Shown here piece after piece: positions 37,201 through 46,961 of a DNA stretch of 64,000 nt. Each line of letters begins with the position of its first letter. Position 1 is the first letter of the stretch. The DNA comes from Sclerurus mexicanus. Lineage: Eukaryota > Chordata > Aves > Passeriformes > Furnariidae. A program made the position numbers and the translations under genes. The notes beneath the pieces are model-generated. The model was not told where the DNA came from. It did no database searches and saw only the letters and a list, made by a program, of their open reading frames with translations. The stretch covers positions 2,174,949 through 2,238,948 of the forward strand of contig VWZF01005810.1 of NCBI GenBank assembly GCA_013396755.1, read 5' to 3'.

Positions 37201-39481
37201 CGGAAAACGCAGCGTTTGCTCATTGCTAAGAATGAGGACTTTTCTACGTCAAACGATAGCACTGACGCCTTCTTCAGCGCCTTCCTACAGAGAATGGGGG
37301 TGGCCAGCAGAAATACAACTTGAAGAAATATTTCAGATACCTGTGCTCCTAAATACTGTGTAAATGACAAAATGAAAGGACCCCCAAAAAGAAGTGATAT
37401 CCTTAGTGCAAAATAAATACACTTATCTCTCCTTGCTCTGCCACTAAAATGCCTCTGAATATTTTAAATGGTGAAAAAACAGAAGGATTTCAGATCACAA
37501 CAATCCTGAGATGCAAAACACTGTGATTCAAATAATTCACTATGGTGATTTTAAGAGCACAACTCCTGCCTTCCTCATAGTACTATGATGCCTCTTTATT
37601 GCAAGACTTAGAAAATTAGGCAAATTCTTGTAAAGGAAGTGACATAAAAGATGGTCCTGACAGTAGCCCAGTGAAAGCAAGCTGTTTCCTCCCATCTTTC
37701 CCCTCCCATTCACAGTGAACAAAGATAATTTTGCACCTCTCTGCTTCACAGATTTCCCTGAGGCAAAAAGCAGCTTGCATCAGTTCCTGAAAATAGCTGC
37801 ATGGTACTGCTGCTGAAACTGCTTCATATTTAGGTCAAATCTTGAAAAGAGCTTTAAAATGCAATCAGAGATGAAAACACTTTATGAGAGAACCTTAAGG
37901 TGTATCTTACACATCGAAATAAGGCCTAAGGAGACTATGGGGAAGCCAAAGATTTCAAGATACTAGAAAACTAACAAATATTTTGTCTATGACTCTTGTA
38001 AGAATAGAGCAGTGGGACTGTCACAAGTAAGGAGCAAAGGTGCCTTGGAAATGCAGGTAGCTCTACTGTAAGTGTCCTCTGCCAGGAACAGGGGCACTAG
38101 AAGGGAAACCTGGAAAATAATGTGACAATTTAACTCACTCTTAGAGAAGAAACTTCATCATTAAAAGCATTTAATCATTCACTATTTTAAACAATAAGGT
38201 GGGTTATGATTATAAATGTAAAATATGCCTTTCCAAATTTTTTTGGCTAACTACTTGTTAATGCTATTTTTACTGCCTTTTTGTTGTGAAACTCATATCA
38301 CACTTTCAGAGCTGTTCACAGAAGAGTATTGGTATATTGGGAATTGAAAACCGAGCAGGTGTTTATTCCTGAACTGGCAGTCTGATAATGCTGATACAGA
38401 CCTTAATAAAACTGAAATACATAAACTGCAAAAATAGAACTAATATTTTAGCATTTTAAAAAAACATTTGATTTCACCCAAACACTATTTTGTTTCATTG
38501 TAGATGCCTGAAAACAGTCCCTAGTCACTATGGAAGTTTTCTTATACTTTTCAATGAGTTTGTCATGTTGTTACACTGACAAGGCATAAAAAAATTGCCG
38601 TATTATTGCCAACACAAACCATTTTGGGTGTCTGTTATGAACTACATAACACAGAAGACTTGATACTAGAAGCTCCTTTAAGCTGAAACTAAGTTGGTGC
38701 CTCTCTGCACAGCTTGTGTAACCACACTGGATCACTTCTACAATGTTTATTTAGGCTTTATTTGAACATTATGGTTTTTACCATGGGTGACTGGTTGCAC
38801 TGTAGTTAATACTGGTGCTATCTCCTGATAACCCTGCATAGAAATAAAATTGCTCCTGTTACCAGTGTCCGTAGACAGTGGATTTGCAGGAGTGTGCCAA
38901 GGGGAATTGCTCCTGTTGTCACTGTGGAACCGAGCAGGTGAACATGGCTCCTGCATATTTGCTGCCAAATGACAGATCTGGAATGCAGCTAAAAACCAAG
39001 GCAGGCACCGGCTGCGTAGGGAGATGAATTTGGAAAGGGAATCATCTCCTCAGCAGGAGTATGTTTTGTGACACAGCATCCCAGAAGTGACCACGCTGTC
39101 TTACACATCCCTCCTTCCCCTAAGCACAAAAACCTCAGCTTCTTTTACAAAAGGGAAAGGAGTGAAAGGTTTTGCCTACTGCATGCAGATATAATTTAAG
39201 CATTCAGCACTGCCCTTCCATTTAAAATATCTAATTCTATTTTTATTCCCTGATTATCTAGCAGAATTCACCATGACCCAAGGGAGAGGTAAATTTTTTT
39301 ACTGAGTATCCTATTGCCATGTGGCTCCAGGAGGGGGGAACGTTGCTTCCCTTCATGTAGAAATTAAAATACAGAATTTTTCTGATTAAGAATGAAACTG
39401 TATGTTATCTGTTACTCCTTTTAAATGCAAAGCATTGCTTAATATCAGAAATGTACAGTCCAAAGAGGTATTCCTGAATGT
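34226..39481. other. Intergenic region between NUCB2 and KCNJ11, second part
   Basis: No gene recognised. A short C-rich, CpG-containing patch lies at about 35355-35410. The open frames near 36.7-37.4 kb overlap each other on both strands and show no known motif. The part near KCNJ11 may contain its distal 3' UTR. Confidence 0.55.
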
Positions 39482-39487
39482 TTTATT
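39482..39487 (-). terminator. Possible KCNJ11 poly-A signal
   Basis: TTTATT on the + strand is AATAAA on the minus strand, about 670 bases after the KCNJ11 stop codon. A nearer candidate lies at 39829-39834. Neither can be confirmed from sequence. Confidence 0.35.
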
Positions 39488-40157
39488 TTGGAAGTGTCAA
39501 GGTTTTTAAAATAAACAAAATATTCAAATACATTTCATATTGTATGTGGTAGGAGTCCCTCCATACAACACAATATGGATGATGGAAATCCAGCAGTAAA
39601 TTTCTTTGAGACACAGCATATAATATATAGACTTCCAGATCTGGTCTTCTGTCATACATCATATTGTCTGACCCTTTTGTTGTAATTTAAATCCGTCTTA
39701 GTTTATTAATTATTAATATTTTATTTTGCTATATTGATTGTTCAAGTTAGGAAAAAAGCAGTCAAAAACTACTGACTTGCAAACATTGCAAGACCCTAAC
39801 AACTGCAATCTCTGACGGTAAATATAAATTTATTTTTTGAGAAAATGTGTTATTATCTGCAGTTGAATCAAAGCAGAATGATCGTGCAATTAAGTAGTCT
39901 GAATTGAAATTTAAAGCTGCAGACCATGATTTTCCTACACCCAGTTCTGCTTGAAATCTCTCACACCTTGTTATAGCTTTGATACACACCTTTAAAAAAA
40001 TATAATTAGCTTTAGATTTCCCCACAATAAATAACGCCAGAACATACCTTGTGCTACCAACCTGAATTTAAAAAAAAGTAAGAGGCCACCTCAGTGTTTT
40101 GAGTTCATGAGATCTTTCAGATACAAAGCCCTAACAGAGTTTCCCAGTCAGAAGGCA

Positions 40158-41360
40158 TCAGGAAGGCTCATCGCTTATGGTAAACTTGGGTTTTAGCTTG
40201 ACAGACCTCCTCCTTATTGTGCTTTTAGGGGACAATGTCATGGTGTCCATAATGCTCTTGTCCTCCTCCAGCTGCCTCGCAGTGCATGAAGGGGTGGGCA
40301 CTTTCACTGTGTTGCCAAATTTAGAGTAGTCCACAGAGTATCGCCCATCTTCCTCTGCCACAATGGGCACAAACCTTTGGCCCCAGAGGATTTCATCCGC
40401 CAGGTAGGAGGTTCTGGCTTGAGTGGTGATGCCGGTGGTCTCCACCACCCCTTCCAAGATGACAATGATCTCCAGGTCCTCGTGGTGGTGAAGGTTCATG
40501 GGGGAAATGTCATAGAGGGGGCTGTTCTTGTCTATCACGTGGTAGATGATGAGTGGGGAGACGAGGAAGATGCTATTGCCCCCCACGGGGTTCTCCATCT
40601 GGATGTCGATCTGGTTGAGAGGCACCACCTCCCCCTCCAGGCTGGCGGTCTTCTTCACCACCTGCATGCGGATGGTGGCACTGATGATCATGCTCTTCCG
40701 GAGGTCCCCCACGCGCAGCATGAAGCAGAGCTTGCCCTCCCGCAGGGCGATGACCGCGTGCTTGCTGAAGATGAGGGTCTCGGCCCGGCGGTGGGCCTGC
40801 GAGGTCTTCATGAAGATGCAGCCCAGCATGATGGCGTTGATCACCAGCCCCACGATGTTCTGCACGATCAGCACCAGGATGGCGGCCGGGCACTCCTCCG
40901 TCACCATGCGGCCCCCGAAGCCGATGGTCACCTGCACCTCGATGGAGAAGAGGAAGGCGGAGGTGAAGGAGTGGATGCTGGTCACGCAGGGCACGAAGGT
41001 GGCCGTGGCCCCTGCTACCCCATCCCCGGGGTCCCGCTGCAGCCGCGTGCTGTGGTCCAGGTCTCCGTGGGCGAAGGCGATGAGCCACCAGACCATGCCG
41101 AAGAGCAGCCAGGTGCAGAGGAAGGACATGGTGAAGATGAGCAGCGTGTGCGGCCACTTGAGGTCCACCAGGGTGGTGAAGACATCCTGAAGGAAGCGCC
41201 CCTGCTCGCGGATGTTTTTGTGGGCCACATTGCAGGCGCCGTTCTTGCCGACGAAGCGCGCCCGCCGCTCCCGGGCGCGGTACCGAGCGTGCTCCGGCAC
41301 ATCCTCGGCCAGCCGGGTCAGCACGTACTCCTCGGGGATGATCCCCTTCCTCGAGAGCAT
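40158..41360 (-). CDS. KCNJ11: Kir6.2, pore subunit of the ATP-sensitive K+ channel
   Basis: A single-exon gene of 400 codons. Kir6.2 forms the tetrameric pore of KATP channels and is closed by ATP; SUR1 (ABCC8, next gene) surrounds it. Visible parts are an N-terminal cytoplasmic arm starting MLSRKGIIPEEYVLTRLAED, M1 (about 67-92), an extracellular turret with Cys125, the filter TIGFG (145-149), Cys157, M2 (about 160-185) and the cytoplasmic domain. Residues equivalent to human Arg50, Lys185 and Arg201, linked to ATP inhibition, are Arg51, Lys200 and Arg216. The C-tail carries RRRS (383-386) where human has RKRS. The protein is 10 residues longer than human (390) because of about 14 extra turret residues; the distal tail is shorter. 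Kir6.1 (KCNJ8) is excluded by the N- and C-terminal sequence and by the ABCC8 neighbour. The start has context cagccATGC. Confidence 0.98.
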   Translation of the reverse strand: MLSRKGIIPEEYVLTRLAEDVPEHARYRARERRARFVGKNGACNVAHKNIREQGRFLQDVFTTLVDLKWPHTLLIFTMSFLCTWLLFGMVWWLIAFAHGDLDHSTRLQRDPGDGVAGATATFVPCVTSIHSFTSAFLFSIEVQVTIGFGGRMVTEECPAAILVLIVQNIVGLVINAIMLGCIFMKTSQAHRRAETLIFSKHAVIALREGKLCFMLRVGDLRKSMIISATIRMQVVKKTASLEGEVVPLNQIDIQMENPVGGNSIFLVSPLIIYHVIDKNSPLYDISPMNLHHHEDLEIIVILEGVVETTGITTQARTSYLADEILWGQRFVPIVAEEDGRYSVDYSKFGNTVKVPTPSCTARQLEEDKSIMDTMTLSPKSTIRRRSVKLKPKFTISDEPS

Positions 41361-41550
41361 GGCTGCCCGCCGCCGCCGCGCCGCTCAGCACCGCCCCGAG
41401 CCGCCGGGGGCGGGGGGACCGTGCCCGTGTGTCCGTGTGTCCGTCTGTGTGTCCGTCTGTGTGTGTGCGCGGCCGCGCCCGGGGCCGAGCGGGCGAACGG
41501 CGCCGCCGCAGCCCCCGCCGGAACCGCTCCCGGAGCGCTCCCCGAGGGAG
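40740..41550 (-). promoter_or_regulatory. KCNJ11: CpG island over KCNJ11 promoter and 5' coding half
   Basis: CpG and GC density rise sharply here compared with both flanks, and continue 190 bases upstream of the start codon, including ggccgcgcccggggccgagc. No clear TATA box is seen, so a dispersed CpG-island promoter is likely. The limits are estimated by eye. Confidence 0.7.
41421..41470. repeat. Imperfect GTCCGT/CTGTGT tandem tract upstream of KCNJ11
   Basis: The + strand alternates gtgtgtccgt and ctgtgtgtccgtctgtgtgt about 60-110 bases upstream of the KCNJ11 start codon. It lies in the probable 5' UTR or core promoter and may vary in length between individuals. Confidence 0.75.
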
Positions 41551-43359
41551 ATGGGGGCGTTTCTTTACCTTTTACCCCTCGGGGATTTTTCTTTTTTTTT
41601 TCGCTTTCCTTCCCCCCCCCGCTTTCCCCCGAGGAAGGGTTTCGCGCCGCGGTTTGCGTGTAAACATTTGGTCCAGGATGGATTCGCTGCCCCAGCTGCC
41701 TTCCATTAACAGGGGGCTGGCTGCTTTGTGGGATGCTGTGGCTTCAGTTCGGGTGATTGATTACTCCGTAGGGGGAAAAAAAAAAATAAAGAAGGCATTA
41801 GGCAATTTTTAAAAAGGAATGTATAATAAGAATGAGAATAATCATCCTTAAATTCACCTGCACGTTTTTCTGTAAATAAGAGGACAGTGTTCATCTAATA
41901 AATCGGGCAATTGGTAGCAGGAAATTTGCTTGAAGAAGGTAAATCCAAGGATGTAATGGTTATACAGAGACCTGGAACTAAAGGGGCTCAATCCCACTTG
42001 TAAAATTTGCTAGAGTTATTTAGACTTAAAAATTACTTTTTTTTTTTTTCTTTCCCCAGATTGACGGATCCCATGAAATGATGTGAGCTGTGGCTGCTCA
42101 GGAAAGTATCTATAGTCCAAACAGAAGTAAAAGCTGGGGGAAAAAAAAAAAGATCAGGCTGCAAAGGGTTAACCTCCAGTGACATGAACTTCCAGACAGG
42201 CATATCCTTGGAAGAGGCAACAAAAGGAGGCAAGAAGCTAGAACCCATCTGTGGCACTGTGATGTTTCTATGGGTGTAAACACATACATGTGCATGCCTG
42301 TAAGGATGTATCTTCCTGACAAGATGCATTATTTAAAAACATTCTGATTTGACTTCTCTACAGTGTAAACAGCAATATTCTCATCCATGTGTTTGCTTAC
42401 TCTGATTTCAATATTTAGTTTCTATTTCACTTTAGACACCAACATTGTAGAATTGCTAAAACATCCTAGGATATTCTGGATAAGAGGTTTTTTCTTTAGT
42501 GCCAATGGGTTTGTAATTATTTTTTTTCTAATTGCATGTGTCCATGGACTTTCCCTTCAGTTTTGGCTCCAAGTGCTGTGGGACACACTGCAAGCAGCTA
42601 CTGGCATTGATTCCCTGGGCAAGGCAGTTGTCCAGTTGATGTCTGGGTGTCAGCCAGTTGGGATTGAAATTAACTTTCACCACCCTGCAGCTACTTAAGG
42701 CGGCCCACTTAGGGATTTCAGAAGAGTGTTTTGAAGTAATTTTTGAGTATTCTGAGCTCTAAACAATTATCAGTCTTGTAATTAAATGTTTACTATTACT
42801 TTATTTCTACTTTTTATGCATGAATATTTGCATGTCCTTGCACGCATCCATTTCTTTTGGAGGGTCCAGTTTCCCAACACTACATGATTTTAGTTATTCT
42901 AGTTCATTTTTCTTGCTTCTTTGATGAATAAAACTAGAAAAGCAGCAAGATGTCTGGCACGTGGCTGCCAGGCCACTGAGTGTAGCAAAAGGTGTTTCCC
43001 CTTTCTCTGTATCTCTTTGCTAGACTCTTTCTGTGTGCTTACTGTGAATATGTCACCTGCACTTTTAGTTTGCTAAGTACATGATTTATATATACAATTC
43101 TAAAAAATGTTTGAGGCTTTTTAAAATATTTTTTCCCCTAAACATTAAAAAAAAAACCCCAAAACGATGAAGTAATTTTAAGATTTACTTGTCAAAGGTG
43201 TAGTTTTCCAGCTGATGGCAGCTTATACTTCCAGCATTTTGCAGCAAGTATAAGCAGGCTGCATAACACCATGCGGTTCACAGGCAATATTTCACACTCT
43301 TTTGAAGAGATGGACAGAGGGATTCAAAAGGCAGTCCTGACTTCTGTGCCGTTTTTCCT

Positions 43360-43545
43360 TACTCTTTCCTGACCGTGGGCTTATTCTGTACCTTTTCCTC
43401 CAGAGGGCGGTACCTCCATGACCGTAGAATGGATAAAAACCAGGCTGTGGGAGAGCGTTTGAAAGGGAAGAATGAACTGCTGCATCCCCCTGGTGCTACG
43501 AACGACCCACGGTGCCCGCTACAACAAGGGGTATGGCATGAACAC
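43360..43545. other. Local CpG-bearing block upstream of KCNJ11
   Basis: Several CpG occur in about 180 bases (accgtgggc, agggcggtacc, gaccgtag, gagcgttt, gctacgaacgacccacggtg), against a background almost free of CpG. Frames are open on both strands for 60-100 codons but match nothing I know. A regulatory element or non-coding 5' exon is possible. Confidence 0.25.
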
Positions 43546-45897
43546 ATCCACTGTGTTGGTTTTAGGAATCCTGAACTCTACAGAACCAGAATGATATTTC
43601 CTTGGTTCCTCTTCTGTTCTTTCTTGGGACTATCATTTGCCACTTCTTTTTCTCTACCTCTGAGCACTTACGGGTTGAGATGAGATAAGCAAAGTAAGTG
43701 GCTTCTGCTGAAGAATTTCTAGACCAGAATAAAAAGAAGCACTGTCTTTGTGGATCAAGTGACAGATACTTAAAAGAAGTGGCAGATCTTCTGAGTGAGC
43801 CAGCATATTTGTATTAAGAGCTGCTGAACAAATTGGGCTCCCAGGAATGAACAATCCCACTCTGTAGTACTGAATCATGAAGGGTAAGTTTTTCCACCCA
43901 AAAAATAGGCTTTACATTCCAAAACTCCCCCCGCCCCAATTTATCCTAATTTTAACAGGTATCAAATAAGATATTACAATAATTGTTAAATTAAAATTAA
44001 AATCTAGCTGTTGCCATGGTATTACTCTGCCTTTACAAGCAGAATAAGGCTGCAAAGGCTTCCCTTAGAAATAAGAACAGGATGAAACAACCACACTAAC
44101 ACAAGGGAATAAATGCTACAAAGGTTTTCATATAATGGAAGCATTTGTAAAAAGCAAGCAAAACAATGGTTACATCTCCATGGGCAGCCTATCCCACTAA
44201 CACCTTTGGGACTGAGCTGAGTCCCATCCCAGAGGAGAACTCAAAGTCTGGCCATGGCTGCTCCAGTGCTGCCTTACACCCTTTTCAGTACAGCCCTTTG
44301 CTTAGCAATGCTCCATTGCCATGCAAACACATATGAGCCTGAATCAGTAGCAACTTCTGGACTGCCTATCTCGAGGCAACAAGGCTAATTGACTTGGATA
44401 ACCACAGGGAGCCTCCCACCACAGAATAAAGTTCTTAGGTATTGCTTTTAGCCACTGTTGAGACTCTAACCCTTTGGATTTAGGGGCAAAAACTCCCTGA
44501 GACTTGGCCCATATCAACAAGACTAGATAAAATGTGCTGAGGAAATGTCAAGTGTGTCCTGTTCAAGTGGCAGCTGAGAGCCTCCCTGTTCACATGTATT
44601 TATTCAGCAGTGTGGTAGCATTGAAAAGATATATAATCCTTAGAACCAACTCACCCTACTCTCCTGCAATATTGCTTCATGAAATATAAGCCCCATTGAT
44701 AATGGAAACATACAACATTTGTACTTTGAGTTCTAGTTTCTTAACACTATGAGATATAGTACAGTCTTCTTAGCAATATGCTGTGTTCTTTACTCCTCTG
44801 CATTCCCTTCTGGGTAAGGTTGTCTGAAGGTTGTAGAATAGGAGCTAGTCCAAATTGCAGTGTCAAATCCCAGGCATTTAATTAAAAGCATATGAAATCT
44901 CACTTCTCTGCATCTCTCCTTCTGCCATTAGGATTTAGGATCTTCCACAGATGGCTGCAAAACCTCTGAGGATCTCTCTCTGCAGCACGAGTTTGAGATG
45001 TCCTGCAGAGCAGTTTCCTAAGCCTTTACAGGATGAGATAGTGCCTTGGACCAGTACTGGAGACAGCACACACAGCAGCTGCAGTAGAAACTTGCTCTGT
45101 GCCCTTGAAAGGATAGTCACCTGTCTCCTGTTTCTTCTCTCATTGCCCTAATGGAAGCCTGGTACACGAGAGTAAAAACACACAAATAGTTATGCAGCAA
45201 ATGATTCCCTGGAAGAGATCTCTCCCAACTGCCCATTTTCTCTCTTTAAGTGTAGTAGGCAATGTCTTGCTACTACATAAGTTGCTCACGCATTTCATTT
45301 GCATAACCATATCCTGCCTCCCCACTTTTCACACTGTTCATACTACCCTCTCTTGCTGGTTATATGTTCTCTGGCACAGTTACCTGCCCTTCATTATTGC
45401 CCTAACAACAACAGGCAGATGCTGCAAACACTCTGCTGTAACACTACTTAAACAGCAACAACAGTTCTTCAGTTTTCCTTGCTCTCTGCTGCAGTGCTAG
45501 AAGTAATGCATTAAAATATCACATATCCCATGAGAACACCAAGCTGTCTTTTTTCTAGAAAATGAAGCTTTTGCGTTTTAAAACAGATTCCATATTAATT
45601 GAGCAGACTAAAGAGAGGGGGGGAAAAAAAAAAAAAAGAGGTGTCCCAAGCGCTACAAATTCTTCAAAAAAGGGGAAGATGACATTAAAAAATGTATGTA
45701 AAGGCAAAGTTGCTGGATGGAGAATAATGGTGAAAAATGCTGAAAAATGCACTGTAGCCTTCCATTGAGTTAGTGACATTCTAACCCCCTAGCAATGAAA
45801 AAATCCTGAAATGATTCTCACAGGGCGGAGGCGAGTAGCCATCTAGCCAACTTAGGATACTTTCAGTGGTTAAAAGTTATCTTAATAAGTACACTGA

Positions 45898-45950
45898 TTA
45901 TATATAATTATATAATAATATATAATAGAAATTATATAATAATATAATTC
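45898..45950. repeat. AT-only low-complexity tract
   Basis: About 50 bases almost entirely of tataat and ataatata units, near the 3' end of ABCC8. It is probably a slippage-prone simple repeat. Confidence 0.85.
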
Positions 45951-46716
45951 TCAGGATCACAGTGAATCCAGAAACACTGCAATAGTGGGTGAAATATGTG
46001 AAGCTAGGAGATGATGATTCAAGTTCTCATGGCTCTGAGCTACAGTGAAAGGTTTAATACTGTTTATTTACCAGACTTGGAGGGATAATTTCCAGATGAA
46101 TTGGTACATCTGCAGTGGTCTGGAAACAGTCTGCATTAAACACTGATACTTTATCACAGCCTGCCTCCTCTCAGCTTCTTCACAGTTTGGGAAAGAGTCT
46201 GGCTCAACCCTGCCTGGAATCAGTATTCAGTGGGCATAGAGATGGAATCAGATGGTGACTAATTTCTAGAAAGTATTAGAGGAGAGGCTAAGAGACAACA
46301 CAGGCACTGTCAAGAAACCACAATATAAAAGCTGTTTTATAGATTTTATATTTAGATATTAAAGCTTTACAAGGTCATATGAACAAAAGAGATACAAGCT
46401 TTTGAGAAATACCTTTGGTATATAATTTTTCCTTCTGCATTTAGTCAGTCATGAGCGTTATCTACAGTAGGGCCATGACATATGAAAAATAACATATTAA
46501 TAAATTACAGGATAGGTTTGAGAGTTACACAGAAACTCCATGCTGGCTATATTTATTTGATGTGTATCCTGTAGTATTTCACCCATGTAGGTTTTTTTTT
46601 TTCCAACTATATTTCATGATTCTTTGGTAGCAAATAAAGAGAAGAGTAGTTGTATACAAAAAAGTAAAGTACACAGATAATTCATTGGTGCTTCAGATGG
46701 AGGAAAAAGGGCTCAT

Positions 46717-46763
46717 TTTATTAAAAAAGGAAAAGCTCACTTTATTATGAAATAATATTTATT
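46717..46763 (-). terminator. Cluster of possible ABCC8 poly-A signals
   Basis: TTTATT (AATAAA on the minus strand) occurs at 46717-46722, 46741-46746 and 46758-46763, about 60-110 bases after the stop codon, with a further copy at 46814-46819. The density suggests a short ABCC8 3' UTR. Confidence 0.5.
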
Positions 46764-46823
46764 TACAGGTATTTTACATTTATAGAAAATGATACAATTC
46801 TAATGTAAAATGCTTTATTTTTA

Positions 46824-46961
46824 CTACTTATCTGCTTGTACAAAAGAAGCAAAGACACTGTCCTCTTGTTCTAGCAGAACCTCAGGCTTGTCATATTCCA
46901 AAATAACTCCTCTCTTCATTACAATAACCAAATCTGCATTGAGGATTGTGTTTACACGGTG
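46824..46961 (-). CDS. ABCC8: ABCC8 last exon (human about 1537-1581)
   Basis: Acceptor tctttttcag. It begins HRVNTILNADLVIVMKRGVI with the switch His, and stops at TAG (46824-46826) after SVFASFVQADK. Confidence 0.96.
   Translation of the reverse strand, partial: HRVNTILNADLVIVMKRGVILEYDKPEVLLEQEDSVFASFVQADK

Larger units (their letters stand above)
41551..46716. other. KCNJ11-ABCC8 intergenic region
   Basis: Roughly 5.2 kb between the KCNJ11 promoter and the 3' end of ABCC8. It starts with pyrimidine-rich sequence and has A/T homopolymers. Nothing coding is recognised. In mammals such a short gap keeps the two subunit genes together, so KCNJ11 regulatory elements or upstream 5' exons may be here. 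Confidence 0.55.

Noticed and set aside
36755..37363. Overlapping frames up to 143 codons on both strands
   Set aside because: No known motif, no splice context, ordinary base composition and conflicting frames; best read as chance.
40158..41360. Identification as KCNJ8 (Kir6.1)
   Set aside because: The N-terminus, the short SUR1-linked C-tail with the R-X-R motif and the adjacent SUR gene in the KCNJ11-ABCC8 order fit Kir6.2.
40377..41663. 428-codon open frame on the + strand over KCNJ11
   Set aside because: It is antisense to Kir6.2 and rich in His, Gly, Asp and Glu, the expected reverse reading of a GC-rich gene. The 214- and 165-codon + frames and the 272-codon minus frame are the same effect.
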